A stretch of DNA of 64,000 nucleotides, taken from contig CAYWBW010000006.1 in the NCBI GenBank assembly GCA_964456745.1, positions 1 through 64,000 on the forward strand, given 5' to 3'. The notes under the pieces are model-generated. The model had not been told where the DNA came from and searched no databases. It was given only the letters and a program-made list of their open reading frames with translations. Below, one piece after another: positions 1 to 11,463 of this stretch. Within the stretch, counting starts at the first letter, position 1. Every line of letters starts with the position of its first letter. The translations under genes and the position numbers were made by a program. Origin of the DNA: CAYWBW01 sp964456745 (GTDB taxonomy: Bacteria; Patescibacteriota; Gracilibacteria; GCA-2401425; JAJOLG01).

Positions 1-2
1 GA

Positions 3-3000
3 GTTTGTTGAGTTTGATGAGTGTGATGTGTTTGATGAGCTTGATGAGGTGGATGAGGTTTATGAGGTTCATGAGGTTGATGAGGTTCTGGATGAGATTG
101 ATGATCTTGAGTTTGATGAGGTTTCTGATGAGATTGAGGATCTTGAGTTTGATGAGCCTGAGGTGCTGCCGGTGCCTGATGAGCTGCATGAGCTTGATGA
201 GCCAGTGGTGGCGCTGGTGCTTGATGAGCTGCATGAGCTTGATGAGCCAGTGGTGGCGCTGGTGCTTGAGGTATATGAGGCAATGTTACAATACCAGATA
301 ATCTAAATCCACAAGATATAATTCAAGCAACAGATGGAAATATAATCCAACTACCAAACTGAACTAATCTATATGATCAATATTTGAAGAAAATAACACA
401 ACCTGACGGCAATATCGCATATCAAACACCAACAGACTGAAAAATGTATAAAGAACAAGATGTAATTAAAATACCAAAATGATACGCACTTCTTCCAAAT
501 TGAGATTTGATAGAAATATCAAAAATCGAAGAATTCTTATATGAAGATCAAAAAATGTTAGCAGCAATAAGTATAAATCCATCAGGTTGAAATGCACCAT
601 TAACAGTCTCATTGGATTGAATAAGATCACATAATCCTAAAGATAGCACCCCTATTAAAAATGAAAGATTTATATGGTATATAATAGATGAGTCATGACA
701 AGAAAATCAAATATGACAATGACCAATTCAATCTCATACATTTACTAAAGACTGACAATATTTAATAAAACTAAAAGTCTACTGAGATAATGAGAAAAAT
801 AAATATAGCGTTTGAGAAACAATACAAAAAATCATTGTAAAGCCTCAAAAAACTACTATATGAATTAATATTAACTGAATAAAATCAAAATCAATAAACA
901 GATTGAATATTGAAGATGTTAAAAACGGGATAATGTTTGATCCAAGTGCAACCATATCACAAAAATGAACAAAGATTACTGAATACATTTGGGATTTTGG
1001 AAACTGATCAAAAGATTCTTTTTCAGAACCACAAAAAATCATTCAATATTATGATCAAGCCTGAACATATGTAGTAAATCTTAACGTAAAAGATAATTTA
1101 TGAGCAGTAATAGAAAAAAGTTTTAAATTAATTATTGAACCACTTACTGCAAAAGTAGAAATTTCACCAAAATCATGATTTTCAAAACAAAATTTCCAAA
1201 TACATTGAGAAAATAGTAAATCATCAGATACATTTATCAAATCATATAACTGGACTATTAGTGATTCTTCATGAGATAAAATTATTGAAAAACAAGATAC
1301 AAATTTTGTTTTTACTCCAGAAAAACCCGATAAATATTTAATCACTCTTTCAATTGAAAATAACAAATGAGACAGGCAAACAGTTTATGAAAATTTACAA
1401 GTTAACTCTAGAGATCCTGTAGCTTTATTTAACGCAAATCCAAAATCTTCATATAAACCATGAGTTTTTATATTTGACTGATGATCTAGTTATGATATTG
1501 AAAATGAACAACTCACATATTCTTGGGATTTTAATTGAGATTGAATATACGAAACATTAGATTCTCCATCATTTAAAGAAGAATACACATTTGAAAATAT
1601 ATGAGTATATACATCTATATTAAAAGTAAAAGATGAATTCTGAAATGAAAATATGTTTAGAAAAAACATTGAAGTTGTTTCTGTATTAAATGTAGACTTT
1701 GACATAAGCCGAATTGCAGCACAAAAGTGATCCAATATAGTATTTACTCCAGATGTTACGAATCAAGCATCAGTACATTGGAATTTCTGAGATTGAACTA
1801 ATGAAACAATATCTTGAGATAAAATTGAGCATTCATTTGACAAATCTTGAATTTTTGAAGTAAGAATGACTGCAATAGATGTTAACCAAAACACTAATGC
1901 AATAAGTAAAAAAATATATATAGGTGATTGAGAATATCCAGTTTGATCATTTTTCATGAAAATTAATTGAAAGTGAGCTTCACTAGAAAGAGATATTTGT
2001 TGAGACTGAAAAGATTGAGTATTAGTATCAAGATTAGACTCACTAGAATTTGATGCAAAAAATTCAGTAAATATAAATAACTCAAATCAAAACCTTGCAT
2101 ATACCTGGGATTTTTGAGATTGAAGCTACGCAGAGACTAGAGTTGTAAGACATAGATATAAAATACCAAGAGAGCAGTGTTATCCTATAAATGTAAAAGT
2201 TAAAGATCTGTGATCAAATAAACTATCTAAAATTTCAAATACAATATGGGTAAGAGTGGTAAACAAAAAACCAATTATTGGTCAAATAGCTATAAATCCT
2301 GACAATACAACATTAAAAGACTGAGAATACTATTCACCACTTAAAGTAAAAGTTAGCTTACCTGTTGCTAAAGATGATGATAGCTGAATAAAGAAATACA
2401 GATGGTGGTATCATAAACCATATTCAGATGAAAAACTGTGACTAAATGAAACTTATACTCCAAAGACTTCTTTCGTCATAAATGCAAAGGGTCCAAAATG
2501 AGCATTAAATGAATATTTATTTACAGTAGAAGTTGAAGATAATGAAAATTTATTTGTAACTAATGAAGAAATATTTTGATTTTCAGAAATTTTAAGAATA
2601 ATTAATTGAAAGACGCAAGATTTTTCAATAAACTTTTCAGCTTCTAATAATCAAATACGATCTTGAGAATACATAACATTCTTTGCAAATACATCAGGTC
2701 TAAATGAGGAAATTACTTATCAATGGGATTTTGACGGTGACTGAGATATCGATGCAAAAACAGATAAAAAAGAAATCTCATATAAATATGTAAAAAAATG
2801 AATTTATGATGCTGAACTAAGAATTGAAAGTCAGCAACAAATTGTAGAAAGAGCTTTTAAAACAATATATGTTGATGAGAAAAAAATTGAATCGAATATT
2901 TGAGATAATACAAATAACATTTCAAACATTAATAATTTGTGAAACACACAAGGCATTCAAGAAAAAAGAATTATTCAAGAAAAGCTAGATCCATGAGTTA

Positions 3001-3314
3001 ACTATAGCTCTATTGAGTTAAGATGAGAATGAGTAGCAATTAGCTCTATAAACCTTAAGGCAACTACAATTGATGAAAACAAATATGAACTCATAGCACT
3101 AATCACACAAGCTGATTCTACAAAGTATGAATGAACTGTTGAGTTTGTAATTAAAAGTTGAAAATGAGAAATTCTAAATCCGAATGTTAAAGCAGTGGCA
3201 TCCACAGCAACTACTCAAATAAATGTCTTAGATTGAAGTCAGATCGAAATTGAAGTTAGAGCAAAAGATACAGTTTATTGAGATTTAGTGGAAACAATAT
3301 ATATTAAAAAATAA
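3..3314 (+). CDS. Multi-PKD-domain surface protein, 5' end outside window
   Basis: The frame is open from the first bases, so the gene starts upstream; 1103 residues are visible. The first ~95 codons are a low-complexity Gly/Ala/Ser tract in which most glycines are TGA. It contains a perfect 45-nt (15-codon) tandem duplication. After it come at least five PKD-type beta-sandwich signatures (W-D-F-G-N near 990, W-D-F-N-G-D-G near 1521, W-N-F-G-D-G near 1779, W-D-F-G-D-G near 2106, W-D-F-D-G-D-G near 2730). PKD domains are usually extracellular adhesion or spacer modules. No transmembrane helix is visible in this part, so the anchor must lie upstream or the protein is secreted. The stop TAA overlaps the ATG of the next gene (TAATG), which implies a shared transcript and coupled translation. 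Confidence 0.85.
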
Positions 3315-5953
3315 TGAAAAAAATAATTTTAATCTTACTGGCATTAGTAATGAATGTTACACTTGTACTGGCTAGTGCAAAAGTCATTATTCCAATTAAT
3401 AAAGAGCTTAGAATTAAGGCAAAATCATGATTTGAAAACAGCCAATACACTTGGTCGCTTGTATCAAAGGAGTGAGGTGATATTTTAGATACTCAAAATA
3501 CACAGACATATACACAAACATTTACCAAACCATGAAACTATGACCTAAACTTACTTATCAAAGATAATAGTAGTGACGAACTTAAAAATACAACAATTGA
3601 TTTAGCTATATGAAAATCATTCAAATTTTTTGAAGATATTACAGTAGATGTAAGCACCATACCATCAACTGATGAAGACTGAGAAATTTCATTTTCAACT
3701 CAATCATGAACTGTATTTTATTATTTAGCCTGATCTAAATGAGTGAAAGAATTTCATATTGATGAAAATATTGACATAGATAGTGATAAAGATTGAATTA
3801 ATGACAATGACATAGATAATATAAATGATGATTCATTTAAAAAATGAACTAGTTATAAAGTTAATTATAGTGGAAACAATGAAAACAATACTAGTATAAC
3901 ACTAGTTTGATATAATGATAAAAAAGAAAATTTACAATATAAAATCGCATTAAATAAAAAAATAAATAAAGACTATTCTTGAGATCTTAAAGCAGTGGTC
4001 AAATCATTGCCAAGGTACAACAAGCAGAAAAAGGAAATATATGTCCCATTTGCAACAAATGAAATATTTATATATTCAAAAGATTCAATTTGAGATTTTT
4101 TAGAATATAGAATTGATCAAGATATAAATCTTGATAGCGACTGAGATTGAATCAAATGAAATGATATTGACAATAAAAATCATCCATCTTTAAAACAATG
4201 AAGTATTTTTTCCATAAAAAGATGAGACAAAGAAAGTCAAATAATGCAACTTACGGTTATATCTTGAAAAAAATGATCATGAATAAATAGAAAAATAATA
4301 TGGTGAAAAGAAATAGAAGCAAAAGATTTTAGTATATTTTCAAATACAGATCAGGTCTTAGTATGATCAGAAATATACTTTTGGATTTCTTGATTGGATG
4401 ATGAAAGTAAATATCCGATTGAATGGGATTTAGATGGAGACTGAAAAGCAGAAGAAAAAGACAAAAATTTTGTTAGATATAAATATGAGTATCCTGGACA
4501 TTATATAGTTAAAACAAAAATTACTGATAAAGATTGAAAAATCTTAGAAGCTCGCCTCAATGTAGAAGCAAGAGAAAAAGTAGAAAATGAAATTGCCACC
4601 ACAAAACCGATTGCAGGTTTTAGTTATAAAATAAGCTGACCACTAGCAAAATTTACACAAGAAAGCATGGTTGATCCAAATCTAATAAACCAAGAATTTG
4701 ATTCATTATGGAAATTTTGAAATTGAAATATTTCAACACAAGCCAATCCAGAATTTCTATATTCTAGAACATGAGATTATATAATAGAACTAATTATAAC
4801 TGATTCACATTGAAAAAGCTCATCTGTAAAAAAAGAGATAAAAATTGAGGAAATGGAGCTCGAGACATGGATTGATGAAATCACTGAAACCTGAACAAGT
4901 GTTATTATAAAACCAGTAGAAAACAAAGCTGAAATTGTAGAAAAAGAAATTATCAAAGAGGAAGTAATTACATTTGAAAACAATCAAGTTTTAATTAGTA
5001 CACTAAAATATATATGAATATTTATTTTATGAATAATATGAATAATTTTTGCTTATTTAATAATCCTAAAAATAAAACATCCTGATTACTCATTTTGAGA
5101 AATTGTTGAAGAAGAAAGAGAGAAAATACTGTCTTTAATAGAATGAGAGCCATATATACCACCAACTCATGAAATTAAAACAGAAGTTGCAAAATGAATA
5201 TGAGAGGTACTTGAAAGCGATGAAGAATATGAAGAAGTAGAATCTGAAAAGCAAGCTAATGTAGATGAAGAAAATACTAATGAAGATAGTATTGATGAAG
5301 ATAATTTTGATGAAGATAGTTCTGATGAAAAAAATATTGATGAGGATAGTCAGATACAATCAGGCGACAATGCAAAAACTAACACAAATGACATATTTGA
5401 TTTTGATGAAAGCAACCCAGATGATAACAATATTAAAGATAATAAAGATACACAAATATTAAGCGATGATACTCAGCCTGATTGGTTGCAATCTTGAAAT
5501 GAGCAATCTACTAAAAGTACTGATTCAGATCAATTTCCAAAAGATTTTTGAGATCTAAATAAAGAAGCTGATAAAGAAAAATTAACCAACGATGTTAATA
5601 TTGACAGTAATCAAGATGATTTTGATTTATCTAACTTTAGTAAATCAAATAATAATCCAGAGCCAGAAGATAACAAAATGGATTCAAAAGAAAATGATAA
5701 AATAGTTCCAAATCAAACCGCTTTGCCACCAACACCCCCTACATTACCACCTAATCCTATCAATAATGATTCTGTAACAACAGAAAGTAGCCATATATCA
5801 CCTCCACCTCCACCCCCACCTTTAAACACAGATTTAGAAAACAAATCCAATGAAAAATTAGATAAGCCATTAGAAAACTTAAACAAATGAGATGAAAACA
5901 AAAAAGAAGAAATAAAATGAGACAGTGCAGAAATCCCAGATTGGCTGAAATAG
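3314..5953 (+). CDS. Membrane-anchored PKD protein with long acidic cytoplasmic tail
   Basis: 879 residues. An N-terminal signal peptide (residues 1-22, K-K then a Leu/Ile/Val core ending A-S-A) leads into an ectodomain. This holds Ca-binding D-x-D-x-D-G runs near residues 155-170 and 275-285 and a PKD signature (W-D-L-D-G-D-G) near residue 371. One transmembrane helix lies at about residues 565-587. The remaining ~290 residues are a strongly acidic, Asn/Asp/Glu-rich tail with a seven-proline run, predicted cytoplasmic. The motif P-D-W-L occurs near residue 721 and again at the very C-terminus. The start codon overlaps the upstream stop, so it probably acts with the preceding PKD protein. The function is not known; a surface sensor or scaffold is inference. 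Confidence 0.85.
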
Positions 5954-5982
5954 TTCTAAAATATAAATTTCTAAAAATCTAA

Positions 5983-6579
5983 ATGATAAATACTAATGAG
6001 TTCATTGAAAATCTAAATAAGAAATTTGTTCTTTGAACTTTTACTGAAAACGAGCTTAAAACAATGATTAATAAAGAAATTGAAAATGAATGATGAAAAA
6101 TTGACAAACAAGATTTTAAAAAAATATTTTGAATGATTAATAAATCACAATCCGAAGCTTGAAAAAAAGTATCATACTGAATTAATAAAAGTATAGAAAA
6201 TACAACTTCGAATACCACCTCTTTATCGGGTATAAATTTACAAATTCCAAATATTTCAGACCATAAAAGCATAAAAGCTAAAACTCAAACAAAATATTGA
6301 AAAAAATGAGATGAAATAAAAAGCAAATCTGAAAACAAAATGGTAAGTCAAAGCAGTAAAACTGCTACTGAATCTAGTATATCTTGACCATCAAAAACTA
6401 AATCAGGTGTTGTTAAAAAAATAGCTATTTGATCCGTTTCCATCGTACTTTGAATATCATGATTATTATGACAAACTGACGAAGAAAAAGTAAAACTATT
6501 TAAAAAACCAAGTCCATCTATAGAAACTACAGCATCAAAGGATATCAAAAAAGCAGCAGAACAAATAATAACACCTTAA
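5983..6579 (+). CDS. Hypothetical single-pass membrane protein
   Basis: 198 residues, 29 bases after the preceding PKD gene and on the same strand, so probably the last gene of that operon. The N-terminal ~60 residues are charged and helical. The middle is Lys/Ser/Asn-rich. A hydrophobic segment around residues 145-165 is followed by a charged C-terminus, giving a likely C-terminal tail anchor. I recognise no family. The gene contains about 15 in-frame TGA codons. Confidence 0.65.
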
Positions 6580-6586
6580 ACATTTT

Positions 6587-7825
6587 TTAAAAAAGCTCTT
6601 CACCATCTGTCAATCATTCTCATTTAACTTGAGCTTTTTCAGGAATTACAAGTTTTTTGATCTCAGACAATTGTTCTGCAGGATTATGAATAAACCTTTT
6701 CATTTCAGTATCTTTGAGTTTTTCAATTCTTATTTTTTTCTTTTTAATATCAATTTGTTCTAAAATTTGAGAATCTAGATTATTTTTAAGTGAAGAAATC
6801 TTTAAGCCTTCAAGCGAAGAAAGAATGTCAATTGAATTTCTTCTATTAATATGAAAATCAAAAGCAGCAATTAAATTCACAATATTCTCTCTTTCTTGAG
6901 GATCAAAACTATCAGCTAAATCATAGTCTTGTAGCTTCTTAAATGTAGACAAAATCGGTTCAAATCACTCAATTGAAATGACAAAGAAGGAAAATCATTC
7001 TTCATAAAAACAAGTTTTCTTCAAATTAGAAATTTCTGCAGCTGGTATTATAAAAAATATAGTTTTATAAATATCATCTTTATTTTTAGTAAGCTTAACT
7101 TTCTTAGCTGTATTTTTTACCTGATCACTAATATAGTTTTGCAAATTTGCAGATCTAGACATTTTAGCATCAAAAATGATATATTGTCATAAAAATTCTA
7201 CTAAAAAATCTGGCTTCAGGGAACCATCAAAGTTGTCTGGCAAAGCACTATTTTCAAAAAATGAAAATCAAAACTCTCATTTTTGACAAACATCCTTCAT
7301 TTTAGATACAGAAGAAATTTCATGCTCACTCCACATTCTATCTCTCTCATTTTCAATCTCTTGAATTTTTTGTTCATCTTCTCTTCTTACTCTCATTTTT
7401 TCATCCTCATAACCCTTTCTAGAATTATCAAGCTCTGTTACTTTATTTTCAAAATCCTTTTCACGTCTATCTTTTTCACTTTCAAGCTTTGTCAATTTTT
7501 TTTTAAGCTCATTAGATTCATTTATTAAAAATGTACTTTTTTCTCTATAAGAAGTAAGTTCTGCAAACATTTGTTTATTTTTTCAAATCTGTTCGCTTCT
7601 TTCTTTCTTTTCTTGTTCAAATTCAGATCCGATTTCTCAAACCTTCTTATTTTTTTGATCAAGCTCAAGCGTTAATCTTTCATTTTTTTCAAAAGCCCTT
7701 CTGTTTTCCTCTTCAAGCTTTTCAATTTTTGAAATCAAGTCTAAGTCTAAAGGTTTTTTAAATAACTTTTCTGTGATTAGAAAGGTGAACACTGCTCATA
7801 TTCAAATTAAGATTATTATGTCCAT
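6587..7825 (-). CDS. RmuC-like coiled-coil protein with PD-(D/E)xK-type nuclease domain
   Basis: 412 residues, within the usual RmuC range. An N-terminal membrane helix (residues 2-20) is followed by a long Glu/Lys-rich coiled coil to about residue 190. After that comes a globular domain with K-P-D-F-L-V-E and I-I-F-D-A-K-M near residue 215, which matches the D...D-A-K core of the RmuC PD-(D/E)xK fold. The order helix, coiled coil, nuclease core and charged tail is that of RmuC, which limits inversions and aberrant recombination. Transcribed convergently with the PKD operon; stops are only 8 bases apart. Another coiled-coil nuclease-like protein is possible. Confidence 0.6.
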
Positions 7826-7907
7826 GTGTAGTGGGGTAATTTTTAAATTTTTGTAATTTTTGAAATTCTAATTTTATAATTTTTAATTTTTTATCACACC
7901 AACTATA

Positions 7908-8282
7908 CTACAGCTTTGCTATAAGCTCAATTTCTATCAAAGCATCTTTTGGCAATCTTGAAATCTCTATTGTTGATCTGGCTGGCTTATGACCTTCAAA
8001 AAAACTTTCATAAATTCAATTTACTACTTGAAAATCTTCTATATTTTTTAAAAAAATTGTTGTTTTAATTACTTTCGATTTATTTGATCAAGCTTCTACT
8101 AATACAGATTGTAAATTTGATAACACTTGCTCAGTTTGTTTTTTAATTCCTCACTCAACAATTTGCATTGTCTTTGGATCTAAAGCAATTTGACCAGAAC
8201 TAAAAATGAGTCAATTAAACTTTATTGCCTGGCTATAAGGTCACAAAGCTTCAGGAGCTTTGCTAGTATTAATTATTTGCAT
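7908..8282 (-). CDS. ridA: RidA/YjgF family enamine/imine deaminase
   Basis: 124 residues, the standard RidA length. N-terminal A-P-E-A-L-G-P-Y-S-Q-A and F-S-S-G-Q-I, and the C-terminal P-A-R-S-T-I-E with its substrate-binding Arg, are the family signatures; the Gly of G-P-Y-S-Q is TGA. The family hydrolyses reactive enamine/imine intermediates such as 2-aminoacrylate made by PLP enzymes. The following gene (RmuC-like) is on the same strand 82 bases downstream. Confidence 0.92.
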
Positions 8283-8341
8283 AAATTATAATTACCTTGA
8301 AATTATCTTTATGTTTAAGTAACGAGTCAAGAAAAAAGTAT

Positions 8342-8370
8342 TTGACTTTTTAACATAATAACAATATAGT
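8342..8370 (+). promoter_or_regulatory. Sigma-70-like promoter for the helical-repeat gene
   Basis: TTGACT at 8342-8347 and TATAGT at 8365-8370 are separated by exactly 17 bases, and lie 32 bases upstream of the ATG at 8403 in a divergent intergenic region. This is close to the bacterial sigma-70 consensus. Confidence 0.55.
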
Positions 8371-8402
8371 AAAATACAATTTTTATAAATTAAGTAAATA
8401 CT

Positions 8403-9482
8403 ATGTGAAAAAAACCATTAATCATAAATCCTTCAACTGACTGAAGAACAGTTATTCCAAAGATATTTAGTCATATGTCAGATAATTGACATAAACATGA
8501 TTTTAAAGAATCTTTAACTAAAAGAAAGAAGTTTTGAAAAGCTCTTGATAGCTTTGAAGAGTTGAGAACTGAAGGTCAAATATTATTTGAAGATTCAGAA
8601 AAACAAACTGTCGATGCTGAAAATTTACCGGTTTGAAAATGTCAAAAAAGTATCAATGAGGTTGTTTGTGAATTATTAATCAACATTTTTCAATCTGAAG
8701 AGTGATACGATGATGATTTTAATTGTCTTGAAATCAGTTCTTTAAATCAGATAAGAGCAATGTCAAAATTTAAATATGTTGAAAACCTATTATACATATG
8801 AGAGATAATGATGATAAATATGACAAACAAGTTTCATCCTGACGCATTAGAAGCCATATGAGAATTAGATCCAAAAAAATTAATTTTATTATCATCAAAT
8901 ATTTTGGAACTTAATTGAAAACAAATTAGAGCAATAAATAAATCCCTATCTTGAGAACAAATATTAGCTCTAACACATGATGATGTAAATACATTAAAAG
9001 ACTTAACTGCTAATCAAATACAAGCTTGTTCGTACTTATCAAGTACTCAAATTTACACACTTGAAACTATAATTATGCAATTAGATCTTAAAATTATTAT
9101 ATCAATAGGAACAAATGAGATACCAGAATGATTGTTAAAAGCTATGAACACCAATATATTAAGTGTTAAAAATGAAATGTCTTTTGCTTATATTAAACAC
9201 TTCACTCCAAAACAAATCGAGCCACTAAAAGGAAGATATAACTATATTAGTGCTAAGCAATGGTCATACCTATCCAATTTTTCTTATGAACAGATGGAAG
9301 TATTAGTTTCTGTATGAATCGAAAATATAAGTCAATTTATCAATAAGATAATGTTAATAAAAAGCTTAGAAAAACTCAACCCTGTCAATCTAAAAACGTT
9401 TTTAATTTCAGAGAATTATTCAAATGCAAATCTTGACTCAGTTTGGAAAACATGAAAAGTAAATAACTCTTGGGAATTATAA
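8403..9482 (+). CDS. Hypothetical protein with short helical repeats
   Basis: 359 residues, starting ATG TGA (Met-Gly). The middle and C-terminal parts contain a degenerate short repeat of the form L/F-S/T-x-x-Q-I/M-x-x-L (for example L-T-A-N-Q-I-Q-A, L-S-G-E-Q-I-L-A-L, F-T-P-K-Q-I-E-P-L, F-S-Y-E-Q-M-E-V-L), about 10-20 residues apart, which suggests an alpha-helical repeat scaffold. There is no signal peptide or membrane segment. A good promoter lies 32 bases upstream. The function is not recognised; a protein-protein interaction role is inference. Confidence 0.8.
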
Positions 9483-9577
9483 TATTTAAAGCTAGTTTTA
9501 AGTACCAAATATTAAATTTAATTGAATCAAGATAATATTTTCATTATTATAAAAATAAATTAATTTATTTTTTCTAA

Positions 9578-10729
9578 ATGATATCTTGAGACATAGATAA
9601 ACCACTAGCCTTAACCTTTTTGTGACTTTCCCTTTTTGGAATCATAATGATATCTTCTGTTTCTGTTTATGAAAGCTATTTACTTACAAGTCTTAAGCTT
9701 TCAAAATGACTTTGAAATGAAGTATCTAATTCCTTTTATTTCATTAGGTGAATAAAATATTTTCTTGCTTCATTGCCAATATTTTTTATCACAATGAGAA
9801 TTCCTTATATATTTTGGAAAAAAATTGCTCCAATGGCTTTTTTAATTTCCTTATTTCTTTTAATAATCTTATTTATCCCCTGACTCACAAATGATTATGG
9901 AAGTGCTAAATCTTGGATTAATGTTCCTTTTTTACCTTCAATACAACCTTCTGAAATAATGAAAATTTCTCTAATTTTTTATTTTGCACTCTGGCTTGAA
10001 TCAAAACGTAATAAAGTAGCAACATTTAAAAATTGATTCCTTCCTTTTGTAATACTAATTTCATTTATAGTACTATTAATTGGTTTACAACCTGACTTTT
10101 GAGCAGTGCTTGTAATATGTTTCGTGGCATGATCAATGTTCTTCATATGATGATGAAACCTTTGGCATATTTTTTGAGCATGAATAATTTGAATAATACT
10201 ATCAACGCCAATTATACTCACTCATGAATATATCTACAAAAGATTTCTAGCCTTTCTAAATCCAGATTTTGATATCTGATGATCTTGATATCAAATAAAA
10301 CAAGCCCTTATAACAATTGGATCTTGAAATTTATTTTGAGCTTGATTTGGAAAATCTGTACAAAAGTTTTGATATTTACCTGAAGTGCAATGAGATACAA
10401 TTTTTGCTATTGCAGCAGAAGAACTCTGATTTATAAGAATATTTTTTGTCGTTGCTTGTTATTTTTTCATTGCCTATAGGGGGTTAAAAATAGCAAATAG
10501 GGCACCTGATAGATTTTCTATGTTACTTGCAACTTGAATTACTGCACTAATAATATTCCAAGCATTTATTAATATATCAGTCAATCTTGCAATCATGCCT
10601 CTTACAGGGCTCACACTTCCATTCGTATCTTATTGATGAAGCTCTCTGATGACAATGATGTTTGCAAGCTGAATACTGCTTTCAATATCAAGATATTCAC
10701 TTAATGTAAAATCTAATATTTTTTCTTAA
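9578..10729 (+). CDS. FtsW/RodA/SpoVE-family (SEDS) peptidoglycan glycosyltransferase
   Basis: 383 residues with about ten hydrophobic segments, the usual SEDS size. The family signature is clear: G-S-A-K-S-W-I then I-Q-P-S-E-I-M-K-I near residues 108-130, G-L-Q-P-D-F-G-A near residue 172, and a late P-L-T-G-L-T-L-P-F-V-S-Y-G segment near residue 345. SEDS proteins polymerise lipid II glycan strands with a partner class B PBP during division (FtsW) or elongation (RodA). No PBP is adjacent, so the two roles cannot be separated here. The next gene starts 2 bases after the stop. Confidence 0.9.
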
Positions 10730-10731
10730 AT

Positions 10732-11463
10732 ATGAAAATTATTAAATGAAAAGTGATAAAATGAGAAGGAAAATGAAAAGCAATATGATTTCCTACACTT
10801 AATATTCAAGTTTTAAAAACTTCTATTGCCTTCTGAGTATATAAAGTAAATATCATAATTAATTGAGAGTTATACAAATGAGCTTGATGCTTACTTGAAA
10901 AAAAAAATGTATTTGAAACACATGTCTTAGATTTTGATCAAGATATTTACTGACAAGAAGTAGAAATAATAATAATTAAAAAAATTAGAGATAATATAAG
11001 ATTCGAAAATATTAACAAACTTTCTAATCAAATACAAAAAGATATTTCAATTATTAGCAATACTGAAATAATAGTTTTAACTTTTTGAACTTTTGACCTA
11101 TTTCACAAATGACATCAATTTTATTTACAACAAGCCAAAAAATATTGAGATAAATTAATCACTATAATAGGAAGAGACCTGACAGTTGCAAAACTTAAAT
11201 GATCTAAGCCAAGACAAAATGAATATGATAGATTGAAACAAGTAAAAAAATCATGAATTCCAGATAAAATTTATCTTTGAGATAAAGTTAATTTCCTAAA
11301 TTGTTTATCAAAACTCAAAGCTGATATAGTATGTCTTGGATATGATCAAAAATCGCATTTACAATTTAACTTAGAAAAATATTTAAAAGAAAATAAATTA
11401 AAAATTGAAATAATAGTAATCAAATGATATAAACCAGAAATATATAAAAGTTCTAAATTATAG
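10732..11463 (+). CDS. Bifunctional flavin enzyme: riboflavin kinase fused to RibL-type FAD synthetase
   Basis: 243 residues in two domains. Residues 1-105 match riboflavin kinase: G-K-G-K-A-I-G-F-P-T-L-N-I (nucleotide/flavin loop with the P-T-x-N motif), F-G-V-Y, and E-T-H-V-L-D-F with the catalytic Glu, then I-Y-G and I-R. Residues 112-243 match a TagD/RibL-type nucleotidyltransferase: L-T-F-G-T-F-D-L-F-H-K-G-H (H-x-G-H near residues 126-129), G-R-D, and L-G-Y-D-Q. The G-Y-D-Q signature is typical of archaeal FAD synthetases. Bacterial RibF has the opposite order (FAD synthetase first) and a different nucleotidyltransferase. The protein therefore probably makes both FMN and FAD. It lies 2 bases after the SEDS gene, and its last 11 bases overlap the convergent aroD. 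Confidence 0.85.

Noticed and set aside
177..266. CRISPR-like direct repeat
   Set aside because: Two adjacent 45-base copies without spacers, in frame within a coding region.
28..306. A 92-codon standard-code ORF rich in Asp/Glu/Val
   Set aside because: It is a frame shadow of the TGA-rich glycine tract: the repeated trinucleotides give D-E-V in the wrong frame, and the real frame continues for 1100 codons into PKD domains.
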